Both the position numbers and the translations under genes were made by a program. Shown here in pieces: positions 16,422 through 26,090 of a DNA stretch of 64,000 nt. Under the pieces are notes generated by a model. It saw only the letters and a list, made by a program, of their open reading frames with translations, was not told where the DNA came from and ran no database searches. The stretch comes from Boseongicola sp. H5 (lineage in GTDB: Bacteria > Pseudomonadota > Alphaproteobacteria > Rhodobacterales > Rhodobacteraceae). The stretch is from assembly GCA_020622165.1 (NCBI GenBank), contig JACNMN010000011.1, forward strand, positions 62,001-126,000. Direction: 5' to 3'. Every line of letters starts with the position of its first letter. Positions within the stretch are counted from its first letter, which is position 1.

Positions 16422-17798
16422 TCAGCAGATGAGGTTGTTGTCCGCCTCTTCCTCGCGGGTTTCGTCATGCGCAGCGACCGCGATGCCGAAGGTCAGAATG
16501 CCCACACGCCCGGCGATCATCAGAACGATGACCACCAGCTTGCCCAGGGGAGACAGATCGCCGGTGATGCCCATGCTGAGCCCCACCGTGCCCATGGCCG
16601 AAATCGCCTCGAACATCAGCACCTCGAACTCCGCCCCCGCTTCGGTCAGCCCCAGCAGGAACAGCGCGACGAACAGAAGGGCGACGTAATAGGCCAGCGC
16701 GGCCGTGGCGCTTTGCAGCCTTTCGGCAGGCACCCTGCGCTTGGCCAGCCGCACCTCGTCCCGCCCCTTCAGCGTCGAGCGGACCAGCCCGAACAGCGCC
16801 GCCAGCGTGGTGGTCTTCAACCCCCCGCCGGTGCCCGCGGGCGACGCGCCGATCACCATCAGCCCCATCAACACCACCAGCCCCGCCATGGAGATCTCCC
16901 CGATCGGCCAGGTGTTGAACCCCACCGTGGTCGTGGCTGTCATCACCTGAAAAAACGCGGTCAGCAGGCGGTCCCACGGGCTCAGTTCGGCAATCGAGGC
17001 GTCGGCCACGTAGAAGAGCACGGTGCCGCCCGCCAGCAACCAGAAGGTCACCCGCAGGATCACTTTGGAGGTGAAGCCAAGATGCCGGGCGCCCCCGGTC
17101 AGGTTGCGCCAGGCATCGACAACGATCAGAAAGCCCACCGCGCCAAGGATCGACAGCGCGGACAGGGTCAGCACGACGGTCGTATTTGTCTGCATCATCT
17201 CGAAACTGGAGGAATTGAGGCTGAACCCCGCCGTACAAAATGCGGATATCGCGTGAAAAATCGCGGACCAGAGCGGATTTTCCACACCTTCGGCCAGAAA
17301 CGCCAGATAGAGGATGATCGCCCCCACGCTTTGCACCACGAAGGTGAAGATCACCACCGCGCTCAAAAAGCCGCGCACGCTGAAATCCTCCGGCAGGCTG
17401 AACTCCGCCTTGATGGTCCGCGATCGGACCCGGCTCAGCCGGTCCTGAAACGCCAGCAGGGCGAAGGAGCCGATCGTCATGTAGCCCAGCCCGCCCACCT
17501 GAATCAGAAGGATGATCACGCCCTCTCCGAACCAGGAAAAACTGCTGCCCGGATCGACGGTCACGAGGCCGGTCGTGGACACTGCGGAACTGGCGATGAA
17601 CAACGCATCCAGCGCCGATACCGGCACCTCATGCGCAAGCGGCAGGCTCAGCAGGAACCAGCCGAATGCGGTGTAAAGCAGATATCCCAGCAGCAGAAGC
17701 TTGGCCGGATGCGTACGCCTCAGCGTCAGGTGCAGACCCGCCCAGATCCGTCGCAGCCGGTTGGTCCGATGCCCGGATCGGGCCGCGTCCTTGTCCAT
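16422..17798 (-). CDS. K+ channel subunit, KtrB/TrkH family
   Basis: 458-residue membrane protein of the Trk/Ktr/HKT superfamily, with four M1-P-M2 repeats. Selectivity loops carry the expected Gly residues: SSAVSTTGLVTVD (P1), FCTAGFSLNS (P2), TATTTVGFNTWP (P3) and SAMGTVGLSMG (P4). GASPAGTGGGLKTTTLAALFG is the intramembrane gating loop region of KtrB-like proteins. These need a cytosolic RCK partner (KtrA/TrkA), which is not encoded nearby. The length and loops fit KtrB better than the longer TrkH found at 33555. Confidence 0.9.
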   Translation of the reverse strand: MDKDAARSGHRTNRLRRIWAGLHLTLRRTHPAKLLLLGYLLYTAFGWFLLSLPLAHEVPVSALDALFIASSAVSTTGLVTVDPGSSFSWFGEGVIILLIQVGGLGYMTIGSFALLAFQDRLSRVRSRTIKAEFSLPEDFSVRGFLSAVVIFTFVVQSVGAIILYLAFLAEGVENPLWSAIFHAISAFCTAGFSLNSSSFEMMQTNTTVVLTLSALSILGAVGFLIVVDAWRNLTGGARHLGFTSKVILRVTFWLLAGGTVLFYVADASIAELSPWDRLLTAFFQVMTATTTVGFNTWPIGEISMAGLVVLMGLMVIGASPAGTGGGLKTTTLAALFGLVRSTLKGRDEVRLAKRRVPAERLQSATAALAYYVALLFVALFLLGLTEAGAEFEVLMFEAISAMGTVGLSMGITGDLSPLGKLVVIVLMIAGRVGILTFGIAVAAHDETREEEADNNLIC

Positions 17799-17855
17799 CG
17801 CAGATCCTTCGCCAATCGCTGGATAACGCGGCCGGGCCGGTTCGGTTCCCTCGGT

Positions 17856-18275
17856 TCAGGCCAGTGCGGCCCGTATCTTGGCGGCATTGGCCGCCAGAAC
17901 GTCGCGGTCTTCCATGGTGCCGGGCGGGCGCAGGCTGATGCCTGCATGGCGCGGCAGCACGTGGAAATGGAGATGAAACACCTCCTGCCCGCCTGCCGCC
18001 TCGTTGAATTGCTGCAAGGTCACGCCGTCGGCCTCGAACGCAGCCATGACCGCGTGGGAAAGCTTCTGCACCGAGGCCATGCAGGCCGCCAGTTGCTGCG
18101 GCGTTGCATCCAGAATGTTGCGCGCGCGGCTGCGCGGAATAATCAGCACATGGCCATCGGCCCGCGGCATGATATCCATGAAGGCGACGGTCTCGTCATC
18201 TTCATAGACCCGCTCGGACGGCAGGTCGCCGTTCAGGATCTTCGCGAAAATATTGTCGGGGTCATATCTGGTCAC
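17856..18275 (-). CDS. HIT family hydrolase
   Basis: 139-residue histidine-triad protein of the Hint type. Core: DNIFAKILNGDLPSERVYEDD, then the conserved DIMPRADGHVLIIPR strand region and the triad HLHFHVLPR. HIT enzymes hydrolyse nucleotide phosphoramidates such as aminoacyl-AMP or AMP-NH2. I take GTG 18275 as start because it gives the family-standard N-terminus and there is no in-frame ATG at a sensible position. It follows the glutamyl hydrolase gene by 50 bp on the same strand. Confidence 0.9.
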   Translation of the reverse strand: MTRYDPDNIFAKILNGDLPSERVYEDDETVAFMDIMPRADGHVLIIPRSRARNILDATPQQLAACMASVQKLSHAVMAAFEADGVTLQQFNEAAGGQEVFHLHFHVLPRHAGISLRPPGTMEDRDVLAANAAKIRAALA

Positions 18276-18325
18276 GTGCCTGTCCTCGCTGGCTTTCTTC
18301 CGCAGACATAGCGTGTCCCCGCGGC

Positions 18326-19105
18326 TCAGGCCACATCCGCAACCGAGACCGGTCGGCGGCCCTCCGCCCATTCCCGCGCCGCCGCCCCGAAGGCCGCGAA
18401 AAGCGGGCGGGAGACGGGATCTTCCGCGGCGCGATACTCGGGATGCCACTGCACCGACAGGGTGAAACCCGGCGCATCGGCGATATAGATCGCCTCGGGT
18501 GTTCCGTCCGCGGCATGGCCGTCGATCACCACCCGCGCCCCGGCCTGTTTGATCCCCTGCCCGTGCAAAGTGTTGGTCATCACCTCGCGCGCGCCCATCA
18601 GCCGGTGAAACGGGCCACCCTCGCTGAATGTCACCGTGTGGCGCAGCGCGAATTTCTCCTCAAGCGTGCCATCGGGCGGCATCCGGTGGTTCATCCGGCC
18701 CGGCAGGTCGCGGATCTCGGGGTAGAGCGTACCGCCCATGGCGACATTGACCTCCTGAAAGCCACGGCAGACCCCCAGAAACGGTTGCCCCCGCTCCACG
18801 CAGGCGCGGATCAGGGGCAAGGCAACCGCATCGCGGGCCCGGTCAAAGGCGCCATGGGCCTCCGTCTCGGCCTCGCCATATTCCTCCGGATGCACATTCG
18901 GCCGCCCGCCGGTGAAGAGAAATCCGGCGCAGGTCTCCAGCAATTCCCCGGTGGAGACAAACCGCGGATCCGCCGGGATCAGCATCGGCATGCCGCCGGA
19001 CACCTCCGCCACCGCTTCGGAATTCATGGTTCCGCCCGCATGGGTCGGGTATTGGTCGTTGACCAGATGATGGTTGCCGATGATGCCGATTACAGGTCGC
19101 GCCAT
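18326..19105 (-). CDS. Gamma-glutamyl-GABA hydrolase-like class I amidotransferase
   Basis: 259-residue peptidase C26 protein related to PuuD, which hydrolyses gamma-glutamyl-gamma-aminobutyrate in putrescine breakdown. The catalytic Cys lies in FLGVCRGFQEVNV, and the His/Glu pair in LSVQWHPEYRA. The start MARPVIGIIGNHH matches family N-termini. None of the other puu genes is present, so the true substrate may be another gamma-glutamyl compound. It follows the RidA gene by about 110 bp. Confidence 0.85.
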   Translation of the reverse strand: MARPVIGIIGNHHLVNDQYPTHAGGTMNSEAVAEVSGGMPMLIPADPRFVSTGELLETCAGFLFTGGRPNVHPEEYGEAETEAHGAFDRARDAVALPLIRACVERGQPFLGVCRGFQEVNVAMGGTLYPEIRDLPGRMNHRMPPDGTLEEKFALRHTVTFSEGGPFHRLMGAREVMTNTLHGQGIKQAGARVVIDGHAADGTPEAIYIADAPGFTLSVQWHPEYRAAEDPVSRPLFAAFGAAAREWAEGRRPVSVADVA

Positions 19106-19217
19106 ATGCTCTCCGCGTCGCATGATCCGCTTTCTATACCTGCCCGGCCTGCCTCTGCAAACCCGCAGCGGGGCGAAACCGGCTGTGCATCCGCGCACGC
19201 CCCCACCGGCCCGGCGC

Positions 19218-19598
19218 TCAGGGCAGGCGCGCGGTCACCTCGATCTCGATCTTCATGCGCGGGTCCTGCAACGCCGCCACGATCATCGTCGCGGCGGGCC
19301 GCACCTCGCCCAGCCAGGCGCGGGTGACGGGCCAGCACGGCTCCCAATCCGCCCGGTCGGGCAGGATGTAGCGCACCCGCACCACATCCCGCATCCCGGC
19401 CCCTGCCTCGCGCAGGGCCATGTCGATATTGCGAAACGTCTGCTCCGCCTGCGTCGCTACATCCGCGCCGATCTCCATCGTGGCATAGTCGAACCCGGTC
19501 GTGCCGGCCACGAAGACCCAGCCGTCACACACCACCGCCCTCGAATACCCGATCTCCGCCTCGAAGGCGGAGCCTGAGGTAATCAGCCGCCGGCTCAC
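19218..19598 (-). CDS. RidA/YjgF family protein
   Basis: 126-residue RidA-superfamily protein. These trimeric proteins hydrolyse reactive enamine/imine intermediates; several subgroups have other roles. The family features are FVAGTTGFDY, QTFRNIDMALREAGAGMRDVVRVRYIL and the C-terminal RPAATMIVAALQDPRMKIEIEVTA. The substrate-binding Arg of true RidA (R-x-x-x-x with carboxylate contact near residue 105) aligns with RPAAT and seems retained. Start overlaps the stop of the upstream GlcG-like gene by 4 bp. Confidence 0.88.
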   Translation of the reverse strand: MSRRLITSGSAFEAEIGYSRAVVCDGWVFVAGTTGFDYATMEIGADVATQAEQTFRNIDMALREAGAGMRDVVRVRYILPDRADWEPCWPVTRAWLGEVRPAATMIVAALQDPRMKIEIEVTARLP

Positions 19599-20020
19599 GC
19601 GGCCCCCTCGAACCCCGCGGCCGCGATCCCGGCAAGCGCCGCCTCTGCATCGTTCTCGGAACTGTCGCCGGTCACGCCCACGGCGCCGACCACCTCGCCC
19701 GCCGCATCCTTGACCAGAACGCCGCCCGGCACCGGGATCACCTTGCCACCATAGGCCCCGTTCACCGCGGCCATGAAATAGGCCTGCGCCTCGGCCCGCG
19801 CCATCTGCGCCGAGCCGGGCATGCCCAGCATCACCGCGCCATAGGCCTTGCCCCGCGCGATCTCGAACCGGCCCGGGCTGGCCCCGTCTTCCCGTTCGAA
19901 GGCCAGAACGTGACCGCCCGCGTCCAGCACGACCACCGACAAGGGCTTCAGCCCCATGGTCCGGGCCTTGGCCCGCGTTTCGGCCACCATCTGCCGGGCC
20001 TTCTCCAGTGATATCGTCAT
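19595..20020 (-). CDS. glcG: GlcG/HbpS-like protein
   Basis: 141-residue protein of the GlcG / heme-binding HbpS-like family (DUF336), small Ala/Gly-rich alpha-beta proteins often encoded in glycolate-utilisation operons. Typical features are VVVLDAGGHVLAFEREDGA, ARGKAYGAVMLGM and the C-terminal VLVKDAAGEVVGAVGVTGDSSENDAEAALAG (cut here to its key parts). It lies 68 bp downstream of malate synthase G and overlaps the RidA gene by 4 bp. The link with glcB supports a role in glycolate/glyoxylate metabolism; the biochemical activity is not established. Confidence 0.85.
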   Translation of the reverse strand: MTISLEKARQMVAETRAKARTMGLKPLSVVVLDAGGHVLAFEREDGASPGRFEIARGKAYGAVMLGMPGSAQMARAEAQAYFMAAVNGAYGGKVIPVPGGVLVKDAAGEVVGAVGVTGDSSENDAEAALAGIAAAGFEGAA

Positions 20021-20088
20021 CCGTTATCCTCCATTAAGGTTCATGCGCCGCGCGGCAGCACCGCACGGCATCCCCGCCGCGCTATCTC

Positions 20089-22233
20089 CTACGCGGCTTT
20101 CCATTCCAGCCTCCGGGCATGGAGGATCGGCTCGGTGTATCCGCTTGGCTGCACGCGGCCCTTGAACACGAGATCGCAGGCCGCCGCGAAGGCGATCCCG
20201 TTGAAACCGGGCGCCATGGGCACATAGGCGGGATCGTCCGCATTCTGGCGGTCCACGACCTCCGCCATCTTGCGCATCACCTCCATCACCTGGGCCTCGC
20301 TGACCACCTGATGATGCAGCCAGTTGGCGATATGCTGCGCGGAGATCCGGCAGGTCGCCCGATCCTCCATCAGCCCCACATCATTGATATCGGGCACTTT
20401 CGAGCAGCCCACGCCCTGATCGATCCAGCGCACCACATAACCAAGGATGCCCTGGGCGTTGTTCTCCACCTCGCGCAATATCTGCGCCTCGCTCCAGCGC
20501 CGATAGGCCGCCAGCGGGATATCCAGAAGCGCCGTGACATAGGCCCGCCGCCCGCCCGCGGCCAGGCTTTCCTGCACCGCGGCCACATCCACCTGATGAT
20601 AATGCAGCGCATGAAGCGTGGCCGCCGTGGGCGACGGCACCCAGGCGCAATTCGCACCGGCCCGCGGATGTTCGATCTTGGCCTCCAGCATGGCGGCCAT
20701 CTTGTCGGGCATCGCCCACATGCCCTTGCCGATCTGCGCCCGCCCCTTCAGGCCGCATTCCAGCCCGATATCCACATTCTGGTTCTCGTAGGCGGTGATC
20801 CAGGATTTCCGCTTGATGAAATCCTTGCGGCTGAACGGCCCGGCCTCCATCGAGGTGTGGATCTCGTCCCCGGTCCGGTCCAGAAACCCGGTATTGATGA
20901 ATGCCACCCGATGTTTGGCGGCACGGATACATTCCTTGAGGTTGACGCTCGTGCGGCGTTCCTCATCCATGATCCCGAGCTTGACCGTGTAGCGCTCCAG
21001 CCCCAGCACCGCCTCGATCTTCGTGAAACTGGCATCCGCGAAGGCCACTTCCTCCGGCCCGTGCATCTTCGGCTTCACCACATAGACCGACCCGGCAACC
21101 GAATTGCGCGTGCCTTCGGTCTTGCGCAGGTCATGGCAGGCGATCAGCGTGGTGATCATCCCGTCCATCAGCCCCTCGAACGCCTCGGAGCCGTCCTTGA
21201 GCAGAATTGCCGGATTGGTCATCAGGTGACCCACATTCCGGACCAGCATCAAGGCCCGCGCCCGGACCTCCATCGGGCTGCCATCGGGTGCGCAATACGG
21301 CAGATCGCCGACCAGTTTCCGGGTGATCGTCCGGCCGCCCTTTTCGAAGCTCTCCTCCAGATCGCCCTTCATCAGGCCCAGCCAGTTGCCATAGGCCAGA
21401 ACCTTGTCCTCGGCATCGACGCAGGCCACGCTGTCCTCGCAATCCATGATTGCCGACACCGCCGCCTCCATGCGCACATCGGCCAGAAGCGCCTGATCCC
21501 GGCTTCCGATCGGATGGGCGCGATCGAACACCAGTTCAACATGCAACCCGTTATTGACCAGCAGGATCCGGTCGGGCGCCCGCCGGTCGCCCACATAGCC
21601 CGCGAATTTTCCGGGCTCGACCAGCGGCTTGTCGTCGACCAGCAGGGCGTCCTTTTCCACGTGGTAGCGCCGCACATCCGCATGGCTCGCCCCCACGATC
21701 GGAAACGCCTCGTCCAGAAACACGCGCGCCCGCGCCACAACCCGCGCGCCCCGGCCCCGGTCATACCCGCCGGAAGGTGGCAGGCTGCCCATCGCATCGG
21801 TGCCGTAGAACGCATCGTAAAGGCTGCCCCAGCGCGCATTGGCGGCGTTGAGCGCAAAACGCGCATTGGTGATCGGCACCACAAGCTGCGGCCCGGCCAC
21901 GGTGGCGATCTCGGGGTCGATCCGCGAGGTGTCGATCTGGAAATCATCCCCCTCGGGCGCCAGATAGCCGATCTCCTGCAGAAACAGGTGATAGCTGCTG
22001 GGGTCATGCACCTGCCCGCGCCGCGTCACGTGCCAGTCGTCGATCTGGCGCTGCAGCACCTCGCGCTTTGCCAGAAGGGCGCGGTTTTTCGGCGCCCCGT
22101 CATGCAACAGGTCCGAAAACCCTTCCCAGAAGGCCGCTTCGTCCACACCAGTGCCCGGCAGCGCCCGCGTTTCTATGAAATCCGCCAGTTCCCGCGCCAC
22201 CTGCAAGCCCGCCCGCGCCACCCGATCTGTCAT
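20089..22233 (-). CDS. glcB: Malate synthase G
   Basis: 714-residue cytosolic enzyme that condenses glyoxylate with acetyl-CoA to malate. Length is typical of isoform G. Active-site segments are visible: [52 protein letters not shown] and the C-terminal RCxxS-type [16 protein letters not shown]. It leads a leftward operon with the GlcG-like and RidA genes, consistent with glyoxylate detoxification or assimilation. A 14-bp palindrome lies 40 bp upstream of the ATG. Confidence 0.96.
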   Translation of the reverse strand: MTDRVARAGLQVARELADFIETRALPGTGVDEAAFWEGFSDLLHDGAPKNRALLAKREVLQRQIDDWHVTRRGQVHDPSSYHLFLQEIGYLAPEGDDFQIDTSRIDPEIATVAGPQLVVPITNARFALNAANARWGSLYDAFYGTDAMGSLPPSGGYDRGRGARVVARARVFLDEAFPIVGASHADVRRYHVEKDALLVDDKPLVEPGKFAGYVGDRRAPDRILLVNNGLHVELVFDRAHPIGSRDQALLADVRMEAAVSAIMDCEDSVACVDAEDKVLAYGNWLGLMKGDLEESFEKGGRTITRKLVGDLPYCAPDGSPMEVRARALMLVRNVGHLMTNPAILLKDGSEAFEGLMDGMITTLIACHDLRKTEGTRNSVAGSVYVVKPKMHGPEEVAFADASFTKIEAVLGLERYTVKLGIMDEERRTSVNLKECIRAAKHRVAFINTGFLDRTGDEIHTSMEAGPFSRKDFIKRKSWITAYENQNVDIGLECGLKGRAQIGKGMWAMPDKMAAMLEAKIEHPRAGANCAWVPSPTAATLHALHYHQVDVAAVQESLAAGGRRAYVTALLDIPLAAYRRWSEAQILREVENNAQGILGYVVRWIDQGVGCSKVPDINDVGLMEDRATCRISAQHIANWLHHQVVSEAQVMEVMRKMAEVVDRQNADDPAYVPMAPGFNGIAFAAACDLVFKGRVQPSGYTEPILHARRLEWKAA

Positions 22234-22273
22234 CGTTGTCCAACCCTTTGCTGCCCGCTGCGGGGCCTTTCGC

Positions 22274-22287
22274 CATACAATGGTATG
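22274..22287. promoter_or_regulatory. Palindromic operator candidate upstream of glcB
   Basis: Perfect inverted repeat CATAC-AATG-GTATG, 41 bp before the glcB start, within a locally AT-rich patch. The shape suits a GntR/FadR-type or TetR-type repressor, for instance a GlcC-like regulator, but no such regulator gene is adjacent. Confidence 0.45.
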
Positions 22288-22343
22288 CAGTTAGAAAAAA
22301 TCGGGCCGGGAGGCAAGGAAGCTGCGCGCCACGACGCAAGAGA

Positions 22344-22487
22344 TCAGCGCCGGCGCGCCCGTTCCGCACGACACCGCACCGAGCAGTACTGCACCTCGTC
22401 CCAGACATCCGCCCATTTCCGGCGCCAGACGAACGGGCGCCCGCAGGTCTTGCACAGCTTTGTGGGTAAGTCTCTTTTCTTTTTCAT
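22344..22487 (-). CDS. DUF2256 zinc-ribbon microprotein, 47 aa
   Basis: 47-residue basic protein, beginning MKKKRDLPTKLCKTCGRPF and containing a second Cys pair in VQYCSVRCRAERARRR. The C-x-x-C ... C-x-x-x-C arrangement and the WRRKWADVWDEV centre are characteristic of DUF2256, a small zinc-binding family commonly found beside photolyase/cryptochrome genes. No such gene is near here; the downstream gene is glcB, 110 bp away. The start is ATG 22487, matching family N-termini exactly. Function unknown. Confidence 0.85.
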   Translation of the reverse strand: MKKKRDLPTKLCKTCGRPFVWRRKWADVWDEVQYCSVRCRAERARRR

Positions 22488-22656
22488 GATCAGATGCCTG
22501 AACGCCATACTTGATGTGGAAGATCCAGTACATGACGCTTCCCCGCCCGAACCTAGCGCCGGTGTGTCCCGGGTCAAAACATGCGCCCGCTTGCCCGCCG
22601 CCGCGCGCTGGCCTACCGTGCCCGCAATCCGCAACAGCCCTGTGAGCCGTTCCCCC

Positions 22657-25227
22657 GTGAAAGACGCCGCCCCTACGGCCATTCATCTGGCCGATTACCG
22701 CCCCCCGAATTATCTGATCGATGAGGTGCACCTGCGCTTTCGGCTTGACCCGTGCGCGACGCGGGTGATCTCCCGCATCCGCTTTCGGGCCAATCCCGAT
22801 GGGCTGGACGATGGCAATCTGATCCTGGATGGCGAGAATCTGCGCCTGATCGAGCTCCGCATCGATGGCATCCCCCTGACGGCGCTCGATTATCTGCTGA
22901 CCGACACGCATCTGACCGTGCCTGCCGCGCGCCTGCCCGGCGACAGTTTCCTCTGGGAGGCCGAGGTCGAAATCGCGCCCAAGGACAACACAGCGCTGGA
23001 GGGTCTCTACATGTCCAACGGCATGTATTGCAGCCAGTGCGAGGCGGAAGGCTTCCGCAAGATCACCTTCTACCCCGACCGGCCCGACGTCATGGCGCCT
23101 TTCACCGTGCGGATCGACAGTGAACTGCCAGTGCTGCTGTCGAACGGGAACCAGACCGCCCAGGGCCCCGGATTCGCCGAATGGCACGACCCATGGCCCA
23201 AACCCGCCTATCTGTTCGCGCTGGTCGCGGGCGATCTCAGGCCCGTGTCGGACAGCTTCACCACGATGGAGGGCAAGGAGGTGGCGCTCAACATCTGGGT
23301 CCGCCCCGGGGATGAAGACCGCTGCGGTTACGCGATGGATGCCCTCAAACGCTCCATGATCTGGGAGGAGAAGGTATATCGCCGCGCCTACGACTTGGAT
23401 ATTTTCAACATCGTTGCCGTTGACGATTTCAATATGGGGGCAATGGAGAACAAGGGGTTGAACATATTCAACTCCAAATATGTTCTCGCCAGTCCCGAGA
23501 CCGCCACCGACCGCGATTTCGATTTCATCGAGCGGATCATCGCCCATGAATACTTCCACAACTGGACGGGCAACCGCATCACATGCCGCGACTGGTTCCA
23601 GCTTTGCCTGAAGGAGGGTCTGACCGTCTTCCGCGACCAGCAGTTCACCGAGGACATGCGCAGCGCGCCGGTCAAACGGATCGAGGATGTGCTGCAATTG
23701 CGCACCCGTCAGTTCCGGGAGGACGCGGGCCCGCTGGCCCATAATGTCCGCCCCGACAGCTATATAGAGATCAACAACTTCTACACCGCGACCGTCTACG
23801 AGAAGGGCGCGGAAGTGATCCGCATGCTGCGGCTGCTTGTCGGCGCGGAAGCCTATGATCAGGCCCTTCAGCTCTATTTCGACCGCCATGACGGTCAGGC
23901 CTGCACGATCGAGGATTGGCTGGCCGTGTTCGAGGATGTCACCGCCCGCGATCTGAGCCAGTTCAAACGCTGGTACACGCAGGCCGGCACGCCCCATGTC
24001 ACTGTCCGCGAGCATTTCGAGGACGGGACCTATCGGCTCACCCTGCGCCAGACGGTGCCGCCGACCCCCGATCAGCCGTTGAAGGAGCCCGCCGTGATCC
24101 CGGTTGCTTTCGGATTGCTGTCGCCCGCGGGGATCGAAACCCATCCGACGCGCATTATCGAGCTGGTGGACCCCGAAACCACTATCGAGATCGATGGGCT
24201 GGCCGAAAAACCGGTTCCGTCGCTGCTCCGCGGCTTCTCCGCCCCGGTCATTGTGGATCACGCCCCGAGTTTCGGGGACCGCGCGCTGCTTCTGGCCCAT
24301 GACACCGACCCGTTCAACCGGTGGGAGGCCGGGCGCAGTCTCGCGCGGGAGACGCTGCTGGCCATGCTTGCGGACGGTGCGGCGCCCGCGCCCGCCTTTC
24401 TGGACGGGCTGGCGCGACTGGCCGCCGACGAGACGCTGGATGCGGATTTCCGGGCGCTGACGCTGGCGCTTCCGTCGGAAGATGACATCGCCCAGGGCGC
24501 GGTCGATGCCGGTCTGGTGCCCGATCCCACGGCGATCCATGCCACGCGCAAGGCCCTGAAGGAGACGATAGGCCGTCACCTGAAACCCACGCTCGACGCG
24601 CTTTACGACGCGATGGATCCGGGCCCCGTCTACAGCCCGGATGCCGCGCAGGCCGGCAAGCGCGCGCTGCGCAACGCGGCGCTTGGCCTTACCGCGCATC
24701 TCGATGCCGGGGCGCGGGCGCGGGCGCATTACGACGCGGCCGGCAACATGACCGATCAGCTTGCCGGGTTCGGCTGCCTGCTCGATATCGGCGATCCCGA
24801 CATCGCCGCCCGGTTCTACGACCAGTGGCAGGATGACCGGCTGGTGATGGACAAATGGTTCCTGCTCCAGGTCGCCCATGCGGCGCCGGAAAAGGCGGTC
24901 GCGCTGGCCGAAACCCTTGCCGGGCACCCGTTGTTCGACTGGAAGAACCCCAACCGCTTCCGGTCGCTGGTTTCCGGCCTGACGGTGGGCAACCCTGCGG
25001 GGTTCCACGATCCGTCCGGGGCGGGCTACGCCTTTCTGGCGGATTGGCTGATCCGGCTCGACCGGCTGAACCCGCAGACCGCGGCGCGGATGTCCACCGC
25101 CTTCGACACCTGGAAACGCTATGACGCCGACCGTCAGGCGCTGATCGCGGCGGAGCTTACGCGGATCGCCGGAACCGACGGGCTCAGCCCCGATCTGGGC
25201 GAGATGATCGACCGGATGCGCGCCTAG
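22657..25227 (+). CDS. pepN: Aminopeptidase N (M1 family)
   Basis: 856-residue zinc aminopeptidase that removes N-terminal residues from peptides in the cytosol. It matches E. coli PepN along its whole length, from LADYRPPNYLIDEVHL to the C-terminal helical domain. The exopeptidase motif GAMENKG and the zinc site HEYFHNWTGNRITCRDW (His297) with the downstream Glu in KEGLTVFRDQ are intact. I chose GTG 22657, giving VKDAAPTAIHLADYRP, since no in-frame ATG fits. The last codon is shared with the convergent DUF1624 gene (CTAG). Confidence 0.95.
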   Translation: MKDAAPTAIHLADYRPPNYLIDEVHLRFRLDPCATRVISRIRFRANPDGLDDGNLILDGENLRLIELRIDGIPLTALDYLLTDTHLTVPAARLPGDSFLWEAEVEIAPKDNTALEGLYMSNGMYCSQCEAEGFRKITFYPDRPDVMAPFTVRIDSELPVLLSNGNQTAQGPGFAEWHDPWPKPAYLFALVAGDLRPVSDSFTTMEGKEVALNIWVRPGDEDRCGYAMDALKRSMIWEEKVYRRAYDLDIFNIVAVDDFNMGAMENKGLNIFNSKYVLASPETATDRDFDFIERIIAHEYFHNWTGNRITCRDWFQLCLKEGLTVFRDQQFTEDMRSAPVKRIEDVLQLRTRQFREDAGPLAHNVRPDSYIEINNFYTATVYEKGAEVIRMLRLLVGAEAYDQALQLYFDRHDGQACTIEDWLAVFEDVTARDLSQFKRWYTQAGTPHVTVREHFEDGTYRLTLRQTVPPTPDQPLKEPAVIPVAFGLLSPAGIETHPTRIIELVDPETTIEIDGLAEKPVPSLLRGFSAPVIVDHAPSFGDRALLLAHDTDPFNRWEAGRSLARETLLAMLADGAAPAPAFLDGLARLAADETLDADFRALTLALPSEDDIAQGAVDAGLVPDPTAIHATRKALKETIGRHLKPTLDALYDAMDPGPVYSPDAAQAGKRALRNAALGLTAHLDAGARARAHYDAAGNMTDQLAGFGCLLDIGDPDIAARFYDQWQDDRLVMDKWFLLQVAHAAPEKAVALAETLAGHPLFDWKNPNRFRSLVSGLTVGNPAGFHDPSGAGYAFLADWLIRLDRLNPQTAARMSTAFDTWKRYDADRQALIAAELTRIAGTDGLSPDLGEMIDRMRA

Positions 25228-25967
25228 CGGATCGCCTGCGTCACCAGCCACAGGCCTGCGATCAGCACCGGCTGGTGCACCAGATAGATGATCAGGGAAT
25301 GCCGGCCCGGCCAGGCCAGACGCCGCGCCACCGGGCCCGGCACCCTCGGGCGGGGCAGCCGGCCGGAAAGATCCAGACCGCGCGCCAGCGCCAGACCCGC
25401 CAGAAACGGCGCCAGCCAGGGGAAAACGGGCTCGTAATCCAGCGTCGGCGCCCAATAGGTGCCCAACCCCGTCCACCAGAACCACGGCGCATTCAGGGCG
25501 TCGAACCGGACATATTGCGGCAGCAGGAACACAGCCACCGCCACCGCCAGCGTGACCGGCGCGGGCAGCCGCAGAAACGCAAGCCCGATCAGGCTGCATG
25601 CGGCGATCGAGTGCAGAATGCCGAAATAGATGAAACTCTGCGGCATCGCCACATAGGTCGCCGCGGTGATCAGAACGGCCGCGCCCGCCACCATGCCAAG
25701 CCGTCGCCAGAATGCGGGCCAGCGCATACCGCGCCCATGGGCCAGCCACAGGCTGACACCGGCCAGAAACAGGAAACTGCCCGCCACCAGCTTGGCAAAC
25801 AGCGCCCAGCCCCCGGTGATCGCCGTTGCGGGCGGCACATAGCCGAACAGCGCCAGATCGAAGGTGAAATGATAGATCACCATCCCCGCGAGCGCCGCTG
25901 TCCTCGCCAGATCCAGCGCGACGATCCGCGCCACGCCTTCGGGTTCCGCCTCTGTCACGCTTGCCAC
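25224..25967 (-). CDS. DUF1624 membrane protein (HGSNAT-like)
   Basis: 247-residue polytopic membrane protein with about seven helices. The start ALDLARTAALAGMVIYHFTFDLALFG is the hallmark of the DUF1624 / heparan-alpha-glucosaminide N-acetyltransferase catalytic-domain family, where the conserved D and H near the first helix are thought to be catalytic. The end SLIIYLVHQPVLI resembles acyltransferase-3 proteins. It probably transfers an acyl group across the membrane to an envelope sugar or similar acceptor. Convergent with pepN, sharing a 4-bp CTAG end. Confidence 0.85.
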   Translation of the reverse strand: MASVTEAEPEGVARIVALDLARTAALAGMVIYHFTFDLALFGYVPPATAITGGWALFAKLVAGSFLFLAGVSLWLAHGRGMRWPAFWRRLGMVAGAAVLITAATYVAMPQSFIYFGILHSIAACSLIGLAFLRLPAPVTLAVAVAVFLLPQYVRFDALNAPWFWWTGLGTYWAPTLDYEPVFPWLAPFLAGLALARGLDLSGRLPRPRVPGPVARRLAWPGRHSLIIYLVHQPVLIAGLWLVTQAIR

Positions 25968-26090
25968 GGTTCTGCCTCTGCCAGTTTCCCGGCAGAGTAG
26001 CGTCTCCCGCCGCCGCCGCCACCCCCGATCCGCAAAGACCCGCCTATCATCGTCCCGTCATCTTCGTTTCATCGGGGCGTTACGGAGATC

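Noticed and set aside
20119-25227. Apparent 1702-residue fusion ending in aminopeptidase N
   Set aside because: The upstream two-fifths lies antisense to glcB and has no domain; true pepN begins at GTG 22657, where homology starts.
22291-26022. Very long open frame antisense to pepN
   Set aside because: The composition (His, Gln, Arg, Gly rich) is typical of antisense frames in high-GC DNA, and pepN matches a known protein along its full length.
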